From Chitinophagales bacterium (lineage in GTDB: Bacteria; Bacteroidota; Bacteroidia; Chitinophagales; JADIYW01), in NCBI GenBank assembly GCA_020636545.1, contig JACJXS010000015.1:58215-122214 (forward strand): a stretch of DNA of 64,000 nt, read 5' to 3'. Made by a program: the position numbers and the translations under genes. Within the stretch, counting starts at the first letter, position 1. The number at the start of each line of letters is the position of its first letter. The notes under the pieces are model-generated. The model searched no databases. It saw nothing but the letters and a program-made list of their open reading frames with translations, and was not told the origin of the DNA. Shown here one piece after another: positions 1 through 8,368 of this stretch.

Positions 1-371
1 AAATGGCTATTGCATCAGCAATGAGATTAGGTGTTGAAGGAATTAAAGTTAAATGTTCTGGTAGATTAGGTGGTGCTGAGATGGCAAGAAGTGAAGAATA
101 TAAAGAGGGAAGAACACCATTACATACATTCAGAGCTGATATTGATTATGCTCATAAAGAAGCAAATACAATTTATGGTATCATCGGTGTTAAAGTTTGG
201 ATTTGTAAAGGCGAAGTTTTATCAAAAAGAGATTTTTCACAAAATATTGTTGGTGATGAACAAAAAAGAGCACCAAGAGGCGTAGATAAGAGAGCACCAA
301 GAGGCGATAGAAACGACAGAAATGATAGAAGATCAGGTGGCGGTGAAAGAAGAGAAAGAAAAAGTAAATAA
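1..371 (+). CDS. rpsC: 30S ribosomal protein S3, C-terminal part (5' end outside window)
   Basis: This is the end of S3, the small-subunit protein at the mRNA entry tunnel. Only the C-terminal domain is present; the KH domain lies upstream of the window. The conserved stretch GRLGGAEMARSE and the following KEGRTPLHTFRADIDY block identify it. A basic Arg/Asp/Gly-rich tail begins around QKRAPRG and runs to the stop; it is low complexity and probably disordered. The reading frame is open at base 1, so no start is claimed. rplP follows 26 nt downstream, which is the usual S3-L16 order. Confidence 0.96.
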   Translation, partial: MAIASAMRLGVEGIKVKCSGRLGGAEMARSEEYKEGRTPLHTFRADIDYAHKEANTIYGIIGVKVWICKGEVLSKRDFSQNIVGDEQKRAPRGVDKRAPRGDRNDRNDRRSGGGERRERKSK

Positions 372-397
372 TAATTATAAATCATTAACTTAGTAAA

Positions 398-820
398 ATG
401 TTACAACCTAAGAGAGTAAAATTTAGAAGAGTTCAGAAAGGTAGAAATACTGGTAATGCTGGTAGAGGCTTTGAATTGGCTTTCGGTTCTTTCGGCTTAA
501 AGTCTTTAGATGAAGGAAGAATTACAAATAGACAAATTGAAGCTGCACGTATTGCTCTTACTAGAAATATGAAGAGAGAAGGTAAAGTTTGGATTAAAAT
601 ATTCCCAGATAAACCTATAACTAAAAAACCTGCTGAAGTACGTATGGGTAAAGGTAAAGGTGCTTTAGATCATTGGGTTGCTTTAGTTCAGCCTGGAAGA
701 CTTTTATTTGAGATTGAGGGTGTTTCTAAACAATTAGCTCAAGAATCATTAGAACTTGCAGCACAAAAACTACCAATTAAAGTTAAATTTGTAGTTAGAA
801 GAGATTATGATGGCCAATAA
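398..820 (+). CDS. rplP: 50S ribosomal protein L16
   Basis: L16 binds 23S rRNA near the A site and helps position tRNA. The protein has 140 residues, the normal length. It opens with MLQPKRVKFRRVQKGR, and near residues 85-100 carries the conserved MGKGKGALDHWVALV segment. It lies between rpsC and rpmC, with 12 nt to the next gene, and is part of one long ribosomal transcript. Nothing unusual is seen. Confidence 0.98.
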   Translation: MLQPKRVKFRRVQKGRNTGNAGRGFELAFGSFGLKSLDEGRITNRQIEAARIALTRNMKREGKVWIKIFPDKPITKKPAEVRMGKGKGALDHWVALVQPGRLLFEIEGVSKQLAQESLELAAQKLPIKVKFVVRRDYDGQ

Positions 821-832
821 AATATAATTAAG

Positions 833-1045
833 ATGTCAAAGAATAAATTATATACAGAAATAGCTAATACAAGTACTGAAGCATTACAAAGTGAATTTAC
901 TGCTGCTAAAATGAGATTAACTAAAATGAAATTCAATCATGCAGTTAGCCCTCTTGAAGATACAAGTGTATTGAAAAAAGCTAAAAAGGAAATTGCTAGA
1001 ATGGCAACTGAATTGAATAAAAGAAAATTATCTAACCAAGCATAA
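833..1045 (+). CDS. rpmC: 50S ribosomal protein L29
   Basis: A small two-helix protein at the exit-tunnel rim of the large subunit, close to the trigger-factor and SRP docking site. At 70 residues it has the usual size. The family pattern is two helical blocks, ending in TSVLKKAKKEIARMATELNKRK. Sequence similarity in L29 is weak, so its place between rplP and rpsQ weighs heavily in the call. rpsQ begins 11 nt after the stop. Confidence 0.95.
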   Translation: MSKNKLYTEIANTSTEALQSEFTAAKMRLTKMKFNHAVSPLEDTSVLKKAKKEIARMATELNKRKLSNQA

Positions 1046-1056
1046 AAAAGCAAGAT

Positions 1057-1329
1057 ATGTCTGCTGAGCAAACGATAGAAAGAAAAGAAAGAAAAACCAG
1101 AATTGGTGTTGTTGAATCTAATAAGATGAACAAAACGATTACTGTAAAAGTTGAAAGAAAAATTCAACATCCTAAGTATGGGAAATACTTGAAAAAAAGT
1201 AAATCATTCCATGCTCATGATGAGAATAATGAATGCAATGAAGGAGATACAGTAAAAATAATGGAAACTCGACCATTAAGTAAAACCAAACGTTGGAGAT
1301 TAGTTGAAATTTTAGAAAGAGCGAAATAA
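1057..1329 (+). CDS. rpsQ: 30S ribosomal protein S17
   Basis: Primary 16S rRNA-binding protein with an OB fold. It has 90 residues. The core GVVESNKMNKTITVKVERK and the HPKYGKYLKKSKSFHAHDE segment match S17, as does the METRPLSKTKRWRLVEI end. A short charged N-terminus (MSAEQTIERKERK) precedes the fold. The stop is separated from the rplN start by a single base, suggesting translational coupling. Confidence 0.97.
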   Translation: MSAEQTIERKERKTRIGVVESNKMNKTITVKVERKIQHPKYGKYLKKSKSFHAHDENNECNEGDTVKIMETRPLSKTKRWRLVEILERAK

Positions 1330-1330
1330 C

Positions 1331-1699
1331 ATGATACAGTCAGAATCTAGATTAAAAGTTGCAGATAACAGCGGAGCAAAAGAAGTACTTTGTATCCGTG
1401 TCCTTAAAGGATCTAAATCAAGATACGCAAGTATCGGTGATAAGATAGTTGTATCTGTTAAAAGTGCCGCACCAAACGGTAACGTTAAGAAGAAACAAGT
1501 TTCTAAAGCAGTAATTGTACGTACTAAGAAGGAAATTAAAAGAAAAGACGGTTCTTATATCAGATTTGATGATAATGCTGTTGTTCTTTTAAACAACCAA
1601 GATGAGCCTCGTGCAAGCCGTATTTTTGGCCCAGTTGCTAGAGAGCTTAGAGACAAGGATTATATGAAAATTATATCATTAGCACCTGAAGTATTATAA
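1331..1699 (+). CDS. rplN: 50S ribosomal protein L14
   Basis: Core large-subunit protein that contributes to intersubunit bridges. It has the standard 122 residues. It begins MIQSESRLKVADNSGAKEV, and shows VRTKKEIKRKDGSYIRFDDNAVVLL and the FGPVARELRD end typical of L14. Only 2 nt separate it from rplX. Confidence 0.98.
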   Translation: MIQSESRLKVADNSGAKEVLCIRVLKGSKSRYASIGDKIVVSVKSAAPNGNVKKKQVSKAVIVRTKKEIKRKDGSYIRFDDNAVVLLNNQDEPRASRIFGPVARELRDKDYMKIISLAPEVL

Positions 1700-1701
1700 A
1701 G

Positions 1702-2040
1702 ATGAAAACAAATACACAAAAAAGGTTTGCACCTAAACTCAAAATTAAAAAAGGAGATACAGTAGTTGTTATTACTGGTGCAAGTAAAGGAAAAGAAGGC
1801 AAAGTTTTAGAAGTATATCCTACTAAGGAAAGAGTATTGGTTGAAGGCGTGAATATTGTTAAAAAACACACTAAACCAAATGCACAAAATCAACAAGGAG
1901 GAATTGTTGAGCAAGAAGCTTCTATTCATATTTCAAATGTAAAATTAAAAGCTGGAAATACAGTTACTAGAGTTGGAAGAAAAGTTCAAGAAGATGGTAA
2001 AATTGTACGTTTCGCTAAAAAAACTGGGGAGGTAATTTAA
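1702..2040 (+). CDS. rplX: 50S ribosomal protein L24
   Basis: An assembly-initiator protein of the large subunit. The KOW motif lies at about residues 14-45 (IKKGDTVVVITGASKGKEGK). It is followed by the family block with VEGVNIVKKHTKP and GGIVEQEASIHISNV. Length is 112 residues. The stop is one base before the rplE start codon, so the two genes are probably coupled. Confidence 0.98.
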   Translation: MKTNTQKRFAPKLKIKKGDTVVVITGASKGKEGKVLEVYPTKERVLVEGVNIVKKHTKPNAQNQQGGIVEQEASIHISNVKLKAGNTVTRVGRKVQEDGKIVRFAKKTGEVI

Positions 2041-2041
2041 T

Positions 2042-2593
2042 ATGAGCTACGTAATAAGATTAAAAAAGAAGTACAAAGAAGAAGTTGTATCAAAATTAAT
2101 GGAGAAGTATAATTACAAATCCATTATGCAAGTTCCAAAATTGACTAAAATTGTTGTAAACCAAGGTGTTGGTATTGCAGTGGGAGATAAGAAAATCATT
2201 GATACACAAGTTGATGAAGTAACTAGAATTACTGGTCAAAAAGCTTTATCTACTAAATCTAAGAAAGCGATTTCTAACTTCAAACTTAGAGAAAATATGC
2301 CAATTGGTGTAATGGTTACACTTAGAGGTGATAGAATGTATGAGTTTTTAGATAGATTAATTTCTGTAGCACTTCCGCAAGTTAGAGATTTCAAAGGTGT
2401 AAATGATAAATCTTTTGATGGTAGAGGTAATTATACTTTAGGTATCAAAGAACATATTATTTTCCCAGAGATAGATATCGATAAAATTAACAGAATTAGT
2501 GGTATGGACATTACTTTTGTAACTACAGCTCAAACAGATGATGAAGCTCATGCACTATTATCTGAAATTGGAATACCATTTAAGAAAAAATAA
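2042..2593 (+). CDS. rplE: 50S ribosomal protein L5
   Basis: Binds 5S rRNA and contacts peptidyl-tRNA at the P site. It has 183 residues, the family length. Diagnostic segments are the VPKLTKIVVNQGVG block, QKALSTKSKKAISNFKLRE, and FDGRGNYTLGIKEHIIFPE with MDITFVTTA near the end. It precedes rpsN by 14 nt, as in most bacterial spc operons. Confidence 0.98.
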   Translation: MSYVIRLKKKYKEEVVSKLMEKYNYKSIMQVPKLTKIVVNQGVGIAVGDKKIIDTQVDEVTRITGQKALSTKSKKAISNFKLRENMPIGVMVTLRGDRMYEFLDRLISVALPQVRDFKGVNDKSFDGRGNYTLGIKEHIIFPEIDIDKINRISGMDITFVTTAQTDDEAHALLSEIGIPFKKK

Positions 2594-2607
2594 AAATATC
2601 ATACTAG

Positions 2608-2877
2608 ATGGCTAAAGAATCAATGAAAGCACGTGATGCGAAAAGAGCAAAACTTATCGCTAAATACAAAGAAAAACGTGAACAATTAAAAAAAGAAGGT
2701 AACTGGGAAGAGTTAGATAAATTACCTAAAAATTCATCTCCAGTAAGATATAGAAAAAGATGTAAAATTACAGGAAGACCAAGAGGTTATGTAGGTTTCT
2801 TCGGAATTTCTAGAATTAAATTCAGAGATTTAGCTAATGAAGGCAAAATTCCTGGATTAACAAAAGCAAGTTGGTAA
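2608..2877 (+). CDS. rpsN: 30S ribosomal protein S14, zinc-independent form
   Basis: S14 of the small-subunit head. At 89 residues it is the long form. The region that would hold paired CxxC zinc ligands in the short form reads YRKRCKITGRPRGYVG and has only one cysteine, so this copy should not bind zinc. The C-terminal FFGISRIKFRDLANEGKIPG is a strong family match. Gap to rpsH is 32 nt. Confidence 0.97.
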   Translation: MAKESMKARDAKRAKLIAKYKEKREQLKKEGNWEELDKLPKNSSPVRYRKRCKITGRPRGYVGFFGISRIKFRDLANEGKIPGLTKASW

Positions 2878-2909
2878 AAAAAATTATAAACGTATAAAAT
2901 AGAATAAAG

Positions 2910-3308
2910 ATGGTTATTGATCCTATATCAGATTATCTGACAAGAATTAGAAATGCTCAAATGGCTGGACATACCATTGTGGACATTCCTGCTTCAAATT
3001 TAAAAAAGAAATTAACAGAAATTCTTTATGAAAATGGTTATATCTTAAAATATAAATTTGAAGACGAAGGATCTCAAGGATTGATTAAAATTGCATTAAA
3101 ATATAATGCATCAACTAAAGAACCTGCAATTAGAGAGCTTTCTAGAGTGTCTAGACCAGGCTTAAGAAAATATACTCCAGCAGATGAAATTCCTCGTGTT
3201 AAAAACGGTTTAGGAATTGCAATTTTATCAACTTCAAAAGGAGTACTTACAGATAAGCAGGCACGTCAGCAAAATGTAGGTGGAGAAATTATTTGTTTAA
3301 TATCATAA
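2910..3308 (+). CDS. rpsH: 30S ribosomal protein S8
   Basis: 16S rRNA central-domain binder and, in E. coli, the repressor of the spc operon. The N-terminus DPISDYLTRIRNAQMAGH and the C-terminal half with GLGIAILSTSKGVLTDKQAR and GGEIICLIS are diagnostic. Length is 132 residues, which is normal. Whether S8 autoregulates this cluster cannot be judged here; no clear mimic of its rRNA site was found. Confidence 0.98.
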   Translation: MVIDPISDYLTRIRNAQMAGHTIVDIPASNLKKKLTEILYENGYILKYKFEDEGSQGLIKIALKYNASTKEPAIRELSRVSRPGLRKYTPADEIPRVKNGLGIAILSTSKGVLTDKQARQQNVGGEIICLIS

Positions 3309-3321
3309 TAAAAAATAAAGC

Positions 3322-3879
3322 ATGTCACGTATAGGTAGAGCACCAATATCAATTCCTGCAAAAACTGAGATTTCTGTTTCTGATAAAAATCTTGTTACAG
3401 TAAAAGGACCTAAAGGTACACTTACGCAACAGATTGATAGAGATATCACAGTTAAAGTAGAGGATGGTAAAATATTAGTAGAAAGACCAACAGATCAGAA
3501 AAGACATAAAGCATTACATGGCTTGTATAGAGCAATTGTACAAAATATGGTGGTAGGTGTTTCTGATGGTTTTAAGAGAGAATTACAAGTAATTGGTGTC
3601 GGTTTTAGAGCAAGTCATCAAGGTCAATTACTTGAGTTAGCAGTTGGTTATTCACATCCAGTTTATGTATTATTACCAGAAGAAATAACTTTGAGTACTG
3701 AAACTGTGAAAGGTCAAGCACCTAAAGTACTTTTAGAAAGTTCTGATAAACAATTATTAGGTCAAGTTGCTGCAAAAATCCGAGCTATTAGAAAACCAGA
3801 ACCATACAAAGGAAAAGGTATTAAGTATAGCGATGAAATCTTAAGAAAGAAAGCAGGAAAATCTGCAGGTAAAAAATAA
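3322..3879 (+). CDS. rplF: 50S ribosomal protein L6
   Basis: L6 sits near the sarcin-ricin loop and the factor-binding site. It has 185 residues with the two tandem L6 domains. The first begins MSRIGRAPISIPAKTEI, and the second carries LLGQVAAKIRAIRKPEPYKGKGIKY. The basic tail RKKAGKSAGKK is common in the family. rplR follows 12 nt later. Confidence 0.98.
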   Translation: MSRIGRAPISIPAKTEISVSDKNLVTVKGPKGTLTQQIDRDITVKVEDGKILVERPTDQKRHKALHGLYRAIVQNMVVGVSDGFKRELQVIGVGFRASHQGQLLELAVGYSHPVYVLLPEEITLSTETVKGQAPKVLLESSDKQLLGQVAAKIRAIRKPEPYKGKGIKYSDEILRKKAGKSAGKK

Positions 3880-3891
3880 AATTTAAAAGTC

Positions 3892-4245
3892 ATGTTAAGC
3901 AAAACAAAGATTACAAGAAGGCTGAAGCTTAAATATAGAATTAGAAAGAAGATTAACGGAACTTCTGAACAACCAAGACTTTGTGTATATAGAAGTAATT
4001 CAAATATATATGCTCAATTGGTAGATGATACAAAAGGAGTTACTTTATTTTCTGCTTCTTCTTCTAAACTAGATAAAGCAAATAAAAATAAATCTCAACA
4101 AGCTGAAGAAGTTGGAAAAGCTATTGCTGAAGTAGCAAAAGCAAATAATATTTCAAAAGTAGTGTTTGATAGAAATGGATTTTTATACCATGGTAGAGTA
4201 AAAGCTTTAGCTGATGCTGCAAGAGAAAACGGACTTCAATTTTAA
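3892..4245 (+). CDS. rplR: 50S ribosomal protein L18
   Basis: 5S rRNA-binding protein of the central protuberance. It has 117 residues. Typical segments are RLKLKYRIRKKINGTSEQPRL, the VYRSNSNIYAQLVDD block, and the C-terminal VVFDRNGFLYHGRVKALADAARENGL. The rpsE start is 20 nt beyond the stop. Confidence 0.98.
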   Translation: MLSKTKITRRLKLKYRIRKKINGTSEQPRLCVYRSNSNIYAQLVDDTKGVTLFSASSSKLDKANKNKSQQAEEVGKAIAEVAKANNISKVVFDRNGFLYHGRVKALADAARENGLQF

Positions 4246-4265
4246 TTCATAATTAAGAAAATAAA

Positions 4266-4787
4266 ATGCAATCTAAAATAAAATTTGAGAAATTCAAAGC
4301 AACTGATATCGAACTAAAAGAAAAAGTAGTGAATATCCAAAGAGTTACTAAAGTAACAAAAGGTGGTAGAACATTCAGTTTTTCAGCATTAGTTGTTGTT
4401 GGTGATGGTAATGGAACAGTTGGTTATGGTTTAGGAAAAGCTCGTGAAGTTCAAGAAGCTATTACTAAAGGAATTGATGATGCAAAGAAAAATTTAATTA
4501 AAGTTCCTATTGTAAATGGTACAGTTCCTCATGATCAATTAGCGATATTTGATGGTGCTAAAGTATTAGTAAAGCCAGCTTCTGATGGTACAGGTGTAAT
4601 CTCTGGAGGTTCAATGAGAGCTGTTTTAGAAAGTGCTGGTGTACATAACGTATTAGCTAAATCACTAGGTTCTTCTAATCCTCATAATGTAATTAAAGCT
4701 ACTTTTTTAGCATTATCACAATTAAGAGATCCTTATACTGTAGCTAAAGATAGAGGTATCAAATTAAGTAAAGTATTTAACGGATAA
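4266..4787 (+). CDS. rpsE: 30S ribosomal protein S5
   Basis: S5 lies at the mRNA channel and affects decoding accuracy. The double-stranded RNA-binding N-domain contains VTKGGRTFSFSALVVVGDG and GYGLGKAREVQEAI. The C-domain carries SGGSMRAVLESAGVHNVLAKSLGSSNPHNV. At 173 residues it is close to the E. coli length. It precedes rpmD by 6 nt. Confidence 0.98.
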   Translation: MQSKIKFEKFKATDIELKEKVVNIQRVTKVTKGGRTFSFSALVVVGDGNGTVGYGLGKAREVQEAITKGIDDAKKNLIKVPIVNGTVPHDQLAIFDGAKVLVKPASDGTGVISGGSMRAVLESAGVHNVLAKSLGSSNPHNVIKATFLALSQLRDPYTVAKDRGIKLSKVFNG

Positions 4788-4793
4788 TATAAT

Positions 4794-4973
4794 ATGGCAA
4801 AGGTTAAGATAACACAAGTTAAAAGTACTATAGACAGAAATAAAAAACAAAAAGCAACAATGATTGCTTTAGGTATTAAGAAATTAAATAATTCTGTTGA
4901 AAAAGAATTAACACCACAGGTTGAAGGTATGATTAAATCTGTTGCACATTTATTAAAAATTGAAAATATATAA
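4794..4973 (+). CDS. rpmD: 50S ribosomal protein L30
   Basis: A 59-residue protein filling the gap between rpsE and rplO. It begins MAKVKITQVKSTIDRNKKQK and continues with TMIALGIKKLNN. The V-K-S-x-I and K-x-T-x-x-x-L-G-L/I-x-K pattern is the L30 signature. Its short length and exact spc-operon position support the call. The stop lies 4 nt before the rplO start. Confidence 0.95.
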   Translation: MAKVKITQVKSTIDRNKKQKATMIALGIKKLNNSVEKELTPQVEGMIKSVAHLLKIENI

Positions 4974-4977
4974 TAAG

Positions 4978-5430
4978 ATGAGTATAGAATTGCATAATTT
5001 AAAACCTGCAGAAGGTTCAGTTCAAGGAACGAAAAGAATCGGTAGAGGACAAGGTTCTGGTTGGGGTGGAACTTCAGGAAGAGGACATAAAGGTGCTAAA
5101 TCTCGTTCTGGTTATAAATCAAAAAGAGGTTTCGAAGGTGGTCAAATGCCACTACAAAGAAGAACACCTAAACGTGGTTTTAAAAATCCAAATAGAGTAG
5201 AATATCAAGTAATTAATTTAAGTAAATTACAAGAATTAGCTGATAAAAACCAAATTACTGATTTTAACTTTGAAACTTTAAGAGCACTTAGAATAATTAG
5301 TAAAACAGATAAGTTAAAAGTATTGGCTAATGGGGAATTGAAATCTTTAATCTCTATTTCAGCTCATGCATTCAGTGATAAAGCAAAAGAAACTATTGAA
5401 AAATTAGGAGGCAAAGCTTCTGTTATTTAA
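4978..5430 (+). CDS. rplO: 50S ribosomal protein L15
   Basis: Late-assembly large-subunit protein. I start it at MSIELHNLKPAEGS (4978), which is the family start. The in-frame ATG 18 nt upstream lies inside rpmD and adds residues not seen in L15. The glycine- and arginine-rich N-terminal half (RIGRGQGSGWGGTSGRGHKG, then RSGYKSKRGFEGGQMPLQRR) threads into 23S rRNA. Length is 150 residues. secY begins 7 nt downstream. Confidence 0.97.
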   Translation: MSIELHNLKPAEGSVQGTKRIGRGQGSGWGGTSGRGHKGAKSRSGYKSKRGFEGGQMPLQRRTPKRGFKNPNRVEYQVINLSKLQELADKNQITDFNFETLRALRIISKTDKLKVLANGELKSLISISAHAFSDKAKETIEKLGGKASVI

Positions 5431-5437
5431 GTTATAC

Positions 5438-6784
5438 ATGAATAAATTCATAGAAGATATAAGAAACATTTTCTCGATAGTAGAATTAAGGAATAGAATA
5501 TTACTTACGCTTGGTCTTTTATTTATCTATCGATTTGGTAGTTATGTTGTATTACCTGGTATTGCTCCAAATCAATTAACTCAAATTTCTTCAGAAGGTT
5601 TAATGGGTGTTTTTGATTTGTTTGCTGGTGGTGCTTTCTCTCGTTCTTCGGTTTTTGCTTTGGGTATTATGCCTTATATTTCTGCTTCAATTGTAATGCA
5701 GTTATTAACACTATCTGTTCCTTATTTTCAAAAATTACAAAAAGAAGGCGAAAGTGGACAAAAACAAATTACTCAATGGACTAGAATTGGTACAATAGGT
5801 GTTACTTTAGTTCAAGCTGTTGCTTATGTTAAATATTTAACTTCTCCACAATTAGGTACACCAATATATCCTGGTATTAGTGCAGGTTTATTTTGGACAA
5901 CTACTATAGCTTGTCTTACTGTAGGTTCTATTGTCGTAATGTGGTTAGGTGAACAAATTCAAGAAAGAGGAATTGGAAACGGCTCTTCAATCATAATCAT
6001 GGCAAACATCATTTCAAGATTACCTGGTTCTTTCATGGTAGAGGTTGAAAGTAGATTCCAAGGAACAGGAGGTGGTTTATTAATGTTTATTTTAGAAATG
6101 GCATTTTTAATTGCAATTATTACTTTTACAATATTAATTATTAAAGCTGTTCGTAGAGTTCCTTTAAGTTATGCAAAGCAATTAGTTGGCGGAGCAAATG
6201 TTCAAGCAGGAAGTAGAAGAGGTTTTTTACCATTAAAAGTAAATATTGCTGGTGTAATGCCTATTATCTTTGCACAGACATTTTTATTGATACCTATTAC
6301 GGTTGTACAATTATTTCCTCAAAGTTCAACAGCATCATTTTTAACGAAAATGACAGACCATACATCAATTCCATATAATGTATTAACTTTTTTAATGGTA
6401 TTGTTGTTTACTTATTTTTATACAGCATTAATTATGAATCCTACACAAATGGCAGATGAATTAAAGCGTAATAATGGATATATACCTGGTGTTAAACCTG
6501 GAGCAAGTACCGCAGAATATATTGATACAATTTTGTCAAGAATTACTTTGCCTGGTTCAGTATTCTTAGGTTTGATAGCTATTCTACCTGCTTTTGCAAG
6601 TGGACTAGGTGTAAACTCTCAATTCTCATATTTCTTTGGTGGTACTTCTTTATTAATCTTAGTAGCAGTTGTTTTGGATACTATGGATAGAATAGAAACC
6701 TATCTATTGAATAAACATTATGATGGATTGACAAAATCAGGCAGTAAGTTAAAAGGTAGAATTTATAGTGATTCAAATTTTTAA
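5438..6784 (+). CDS. secY: preprotein translocase subunit SecY
   Basis: Channel subunit of the Sec translocase in the inner membrane. It has 448 residues with ten predicted membrane helices. Diagnostic stretches are the N-terminal RNRILLTLGLLFIYRFGSYV, the plug region with FDLFAGGAFSRSSVFALGIMPYISASI, and NPTQMADELKRNNGYIPGVKPG in the cytoplasmic loop before the last helices. Its place between rplO and map is standard. Confidence 0.98.
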   Translation: MNKFIEDIRNIFSIVELRNRILLTLGLLFIYRFGSYVVLPGIAPNQLTQISSEGLMGVFDLFAGGAFSRSSVFALGIMPYISASIVMQLLTLSVPYFQKLQKEGESGQKQITQWTRIGTIGVTLVQAVAYVKYLTSPQLGTPIYPGISAGLFWTTTIACLTVGSIVVMWLGEQIQERGIGNGSSIIIMANIISRLPGSFMVEVESRFQGTGGGLLMFILEMAFLIAIITFTILIIKAVRRVPLSYAKQLVGGANVQAGSRRGFLPLKVNIAGVMPIIFAQTFLLIPITVVQLFPQSSTASFLTKMTDHTSIPYNVLTFLMVLLFTYFYTALIMNPTQMADELKRNNGYIPGVKPGASTAEYIDTILSRITLPGSVFLGLIAILPAFASGLGVNSQFSYFFGGTSLLILVAVVLDTMDRIETYLLNKHYDGLTKSGSKLKGRIYSDSNF

Positions 6785-6791
6785 ATAAATA

Positions 6792-7589
6792 ATGATTCAT
6801 TATAAAACACCCGAGGAGATTGAATATATAAGAAAGAGTTCTTTACTTGTTAGCGAAACATTAGCAACTTTGGTTGAGTTTATTAAACCTGGTCAAACGA
6901 CTAAAAAAATTGATGAAATAGCTGAAGCTTTTATTAATGATCATCAGGCAAAACCTGCATTTAAAGGTTATAGAGGATTTCCTGCAACTTTGTGCATTTC
7001 TGTAAATGAAGAGGTTGTTCATGGAATACCTTCTGATAGAATTATTCAAGAAGGTGATATTTTATCGGTTGATTGTGGTGTTAAGAAAGATGGTTATTTT
7101 GGAGATTCTGCTTTTACATTTCCTGTTGGAGAAGTAAGTGCTGAAGCTAAAAAATTGCTTCGTGTTACTTTAAATGCTCTTTATTTGGGTATTGAAAAAG
7201 CAGTTGTTGGAAATAGAATAGGTGATATTTCTTATGCCATTCAAGAACATACTCAATTTAAACATAATTATGGTGTTGTAAGGGATTTAATTGGGCATGG
7301 AGTAGGAAAGAATTTGCATGAGGAACCAGATGTGCCTAATTATGGTAAGAGAGGTAAAGGATTGGTTTTGAAAGAAGGATTAACGATTGCTATTGAACCA
7401 ATGATAAATTTAGGGACTCATGAAGTGAAAGTTTTAGACGATAAATGGACAATTGTAACAAGAGATGGAAGGCCATCGGCTCATTTTGAACACACAATTG
7501 CAGTAGGGAAGGGAATGCCTCAAATATTAAGTGACCATAATTTAATATTCGAAGCGATAAAAAAGTCTGATTATATTAGTGATTTCTAG
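6792..7589 (+). CDS. map: methionine aminopeptidase, type I
   Basis: Removes the initiator methionine from nascent proteins. The pita-bread fold metal ligands are all visible: the two aspartates in SVDCGVKKDGYFGDSAF, histidine in GHGVGKNLHEEP, and glutamates in AIEPMINLG and FEHTIAVG. At 265 residues it is the short type I form without an N-terminal zinc finger. It lies between secY and infA. Its end is 28 nt before the infA start chosen here. Confidence 0.98.
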   Translation: MIHYKTPEEIEYIRKSSLLVSETLATLVEFIKPGQTTKKIDEIAEAFINDHQAKPAFKGYRGFPATLCISVNEEVVHGIPSDRIIQEGDILSVDCGVKKDGYFGDSAFTFPVGEVSAEAKKLLRVTLNALYLGIEKAVVGNRIGDISYAIQEHTQFKHNYGVVRDLIGHGVGKNLHEEPDVPNYGKRGKGLVLKEGLTIAIEPMINLGTHEVKVLDDKWTIVTRDGRPSAHFEHTIAVGKGMPQILSDHNLIFEAIKKSDYISDF

Positions 7590-7617
7590 ATATTTATTAC
7601 GATATTTGCACTACAAT

Positions 7618-7836
7618 ATGGCTAAAACAGATTTAATAAAATTAGACGGAACGATATCAGAAGCATTATCTAATGCAATGTTTAGAGTGAAGTTGGAAAA
7701 TGAACATGAAATATTGGCAACAATATCTGGTAAAATGCGTATGCACTACATCAGAATTTTGCCAGGAGATAAAGTAGCGGTAGAGATGTCGCCTTATGAT
7801 TTAACAAGAGGAAGAATAACATTTAGATACAAATAA
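7618..7836 (+). CDS. infA: translation initiation factor IF-1
   Basis: A single S1/OB-fold protein of 72 residues that blocks the A site during initiation. I choose the start MAKTDLIKLDGTI at 7618. An in-frame ATG 39 nt upstream would overlap map and add a hydrophobic stretch foreign to IF-1. The RNA-binding segment ISGKMRMHYIRILPGDKV and the YDLTRGRITFRYK end are typical. rpmJ follows after 8 nt. Confidence 0.97.
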   Translation: MAKTDLIKLDGTISEALSNAMFRVKLENEHEILATISGKMRMHYIRILPGDKVAVEMSPYDLTRGRITFRYK

Positions 7837-7844
7837 ATAGAAAA

Positions 7845-7961
7845 ATGAAAGTTAGAGCATCAGTAAAGAAAAGAAGCGAAGACTGCATAGTTGTACGCAG
7901 AAAGGGCAAAATTTTTGTAATTAATAAGAAAAATCCAAAATTTAAACAAAGACAAGGTTAA
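7845..7961 (+). CDS. rpmJ: 50S ribosomal protein L36, zinc-free form
   Basis: A 38-residue gene between infA and rpsM. The protein begins MKVRASVKKRSEDC and ends NPKFKQRQG, the L36 hallmark. Of the four zinc ligands in C+ L36 (Cys11, Cys14, Cys27, His33) only Cys14 remains; the others are Ser, Asn and Phe. This is therefore a C- paralogue, the form I associate with Bacteroidota. Confidence 0.95.
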   Translation: MKVRASVKKRSEDCIVVRRKGKIFVINKKNPKFKQRQG

Positions 7962-7966
7962 TAATT

Positions 7967-8344
7967 ATGGCAAGAATAGCGGGTATTGATTTACCAAAAA
8001 ACAAAAGAGGCTTCATCGGGTTGACATACATTTATGGAATTGGTAGTTCAACTGCTGATTACATTTTAGAAAAAGCGAATGTAGATCGAATGAAGAAAGT
8101 TCATGAATGGAATGATGATGAACAAACTGCCATTCGTAATGTAATTTCTAATGAAATTAAAGTTGAAGGAGCTTTGCGTTCTGAAATCCAACTGAATATT
8201 AAACGCTTAATGGATATTGGTTCTTACAGAGGAATTAGACACCGTAAAGGTCTTCCTGTAAATGGACAAAGTACTAAACGTAACTCTAGAACTAGAAAAG
8301 GAAAACGTAAGACTGTAGCTGGAAAGAAAAAAGCAACTAAATAA
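7967..8344 (+). CDS. rpsM: 30S ribosomal protein S13
   Basis: Small-subunit head protein contacting the P-site tRNA and L5. It starts MARIAGIDLPKNKRGFIGLTY. The helix-two-turn-helix region is followed by SYRGIRHRKGLPVNGQSTKRN, with a basic tail rich in Lys/Arg. Length is 125 residues. It heads the alpha part of the cluster (rpsM-rpsK-rpsD-rpoA-rplQ), 5 nt after rpmJ. Confidence 0.98.
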   Translation: MARIAGIDLPKNKRGFIGLTYIYGIGSSTADYILEKANVDRMKKVHEWNDDEQTAIRNVISNEIKVEGALRSEIQLNIKRLMDIGSYRGIRHRKGLPVNGQSTKRNSRTRKGKRKTVAGKKKATK

Positions 8345-8368
8345 TCATAAATAAAATAACTGAAAGTA

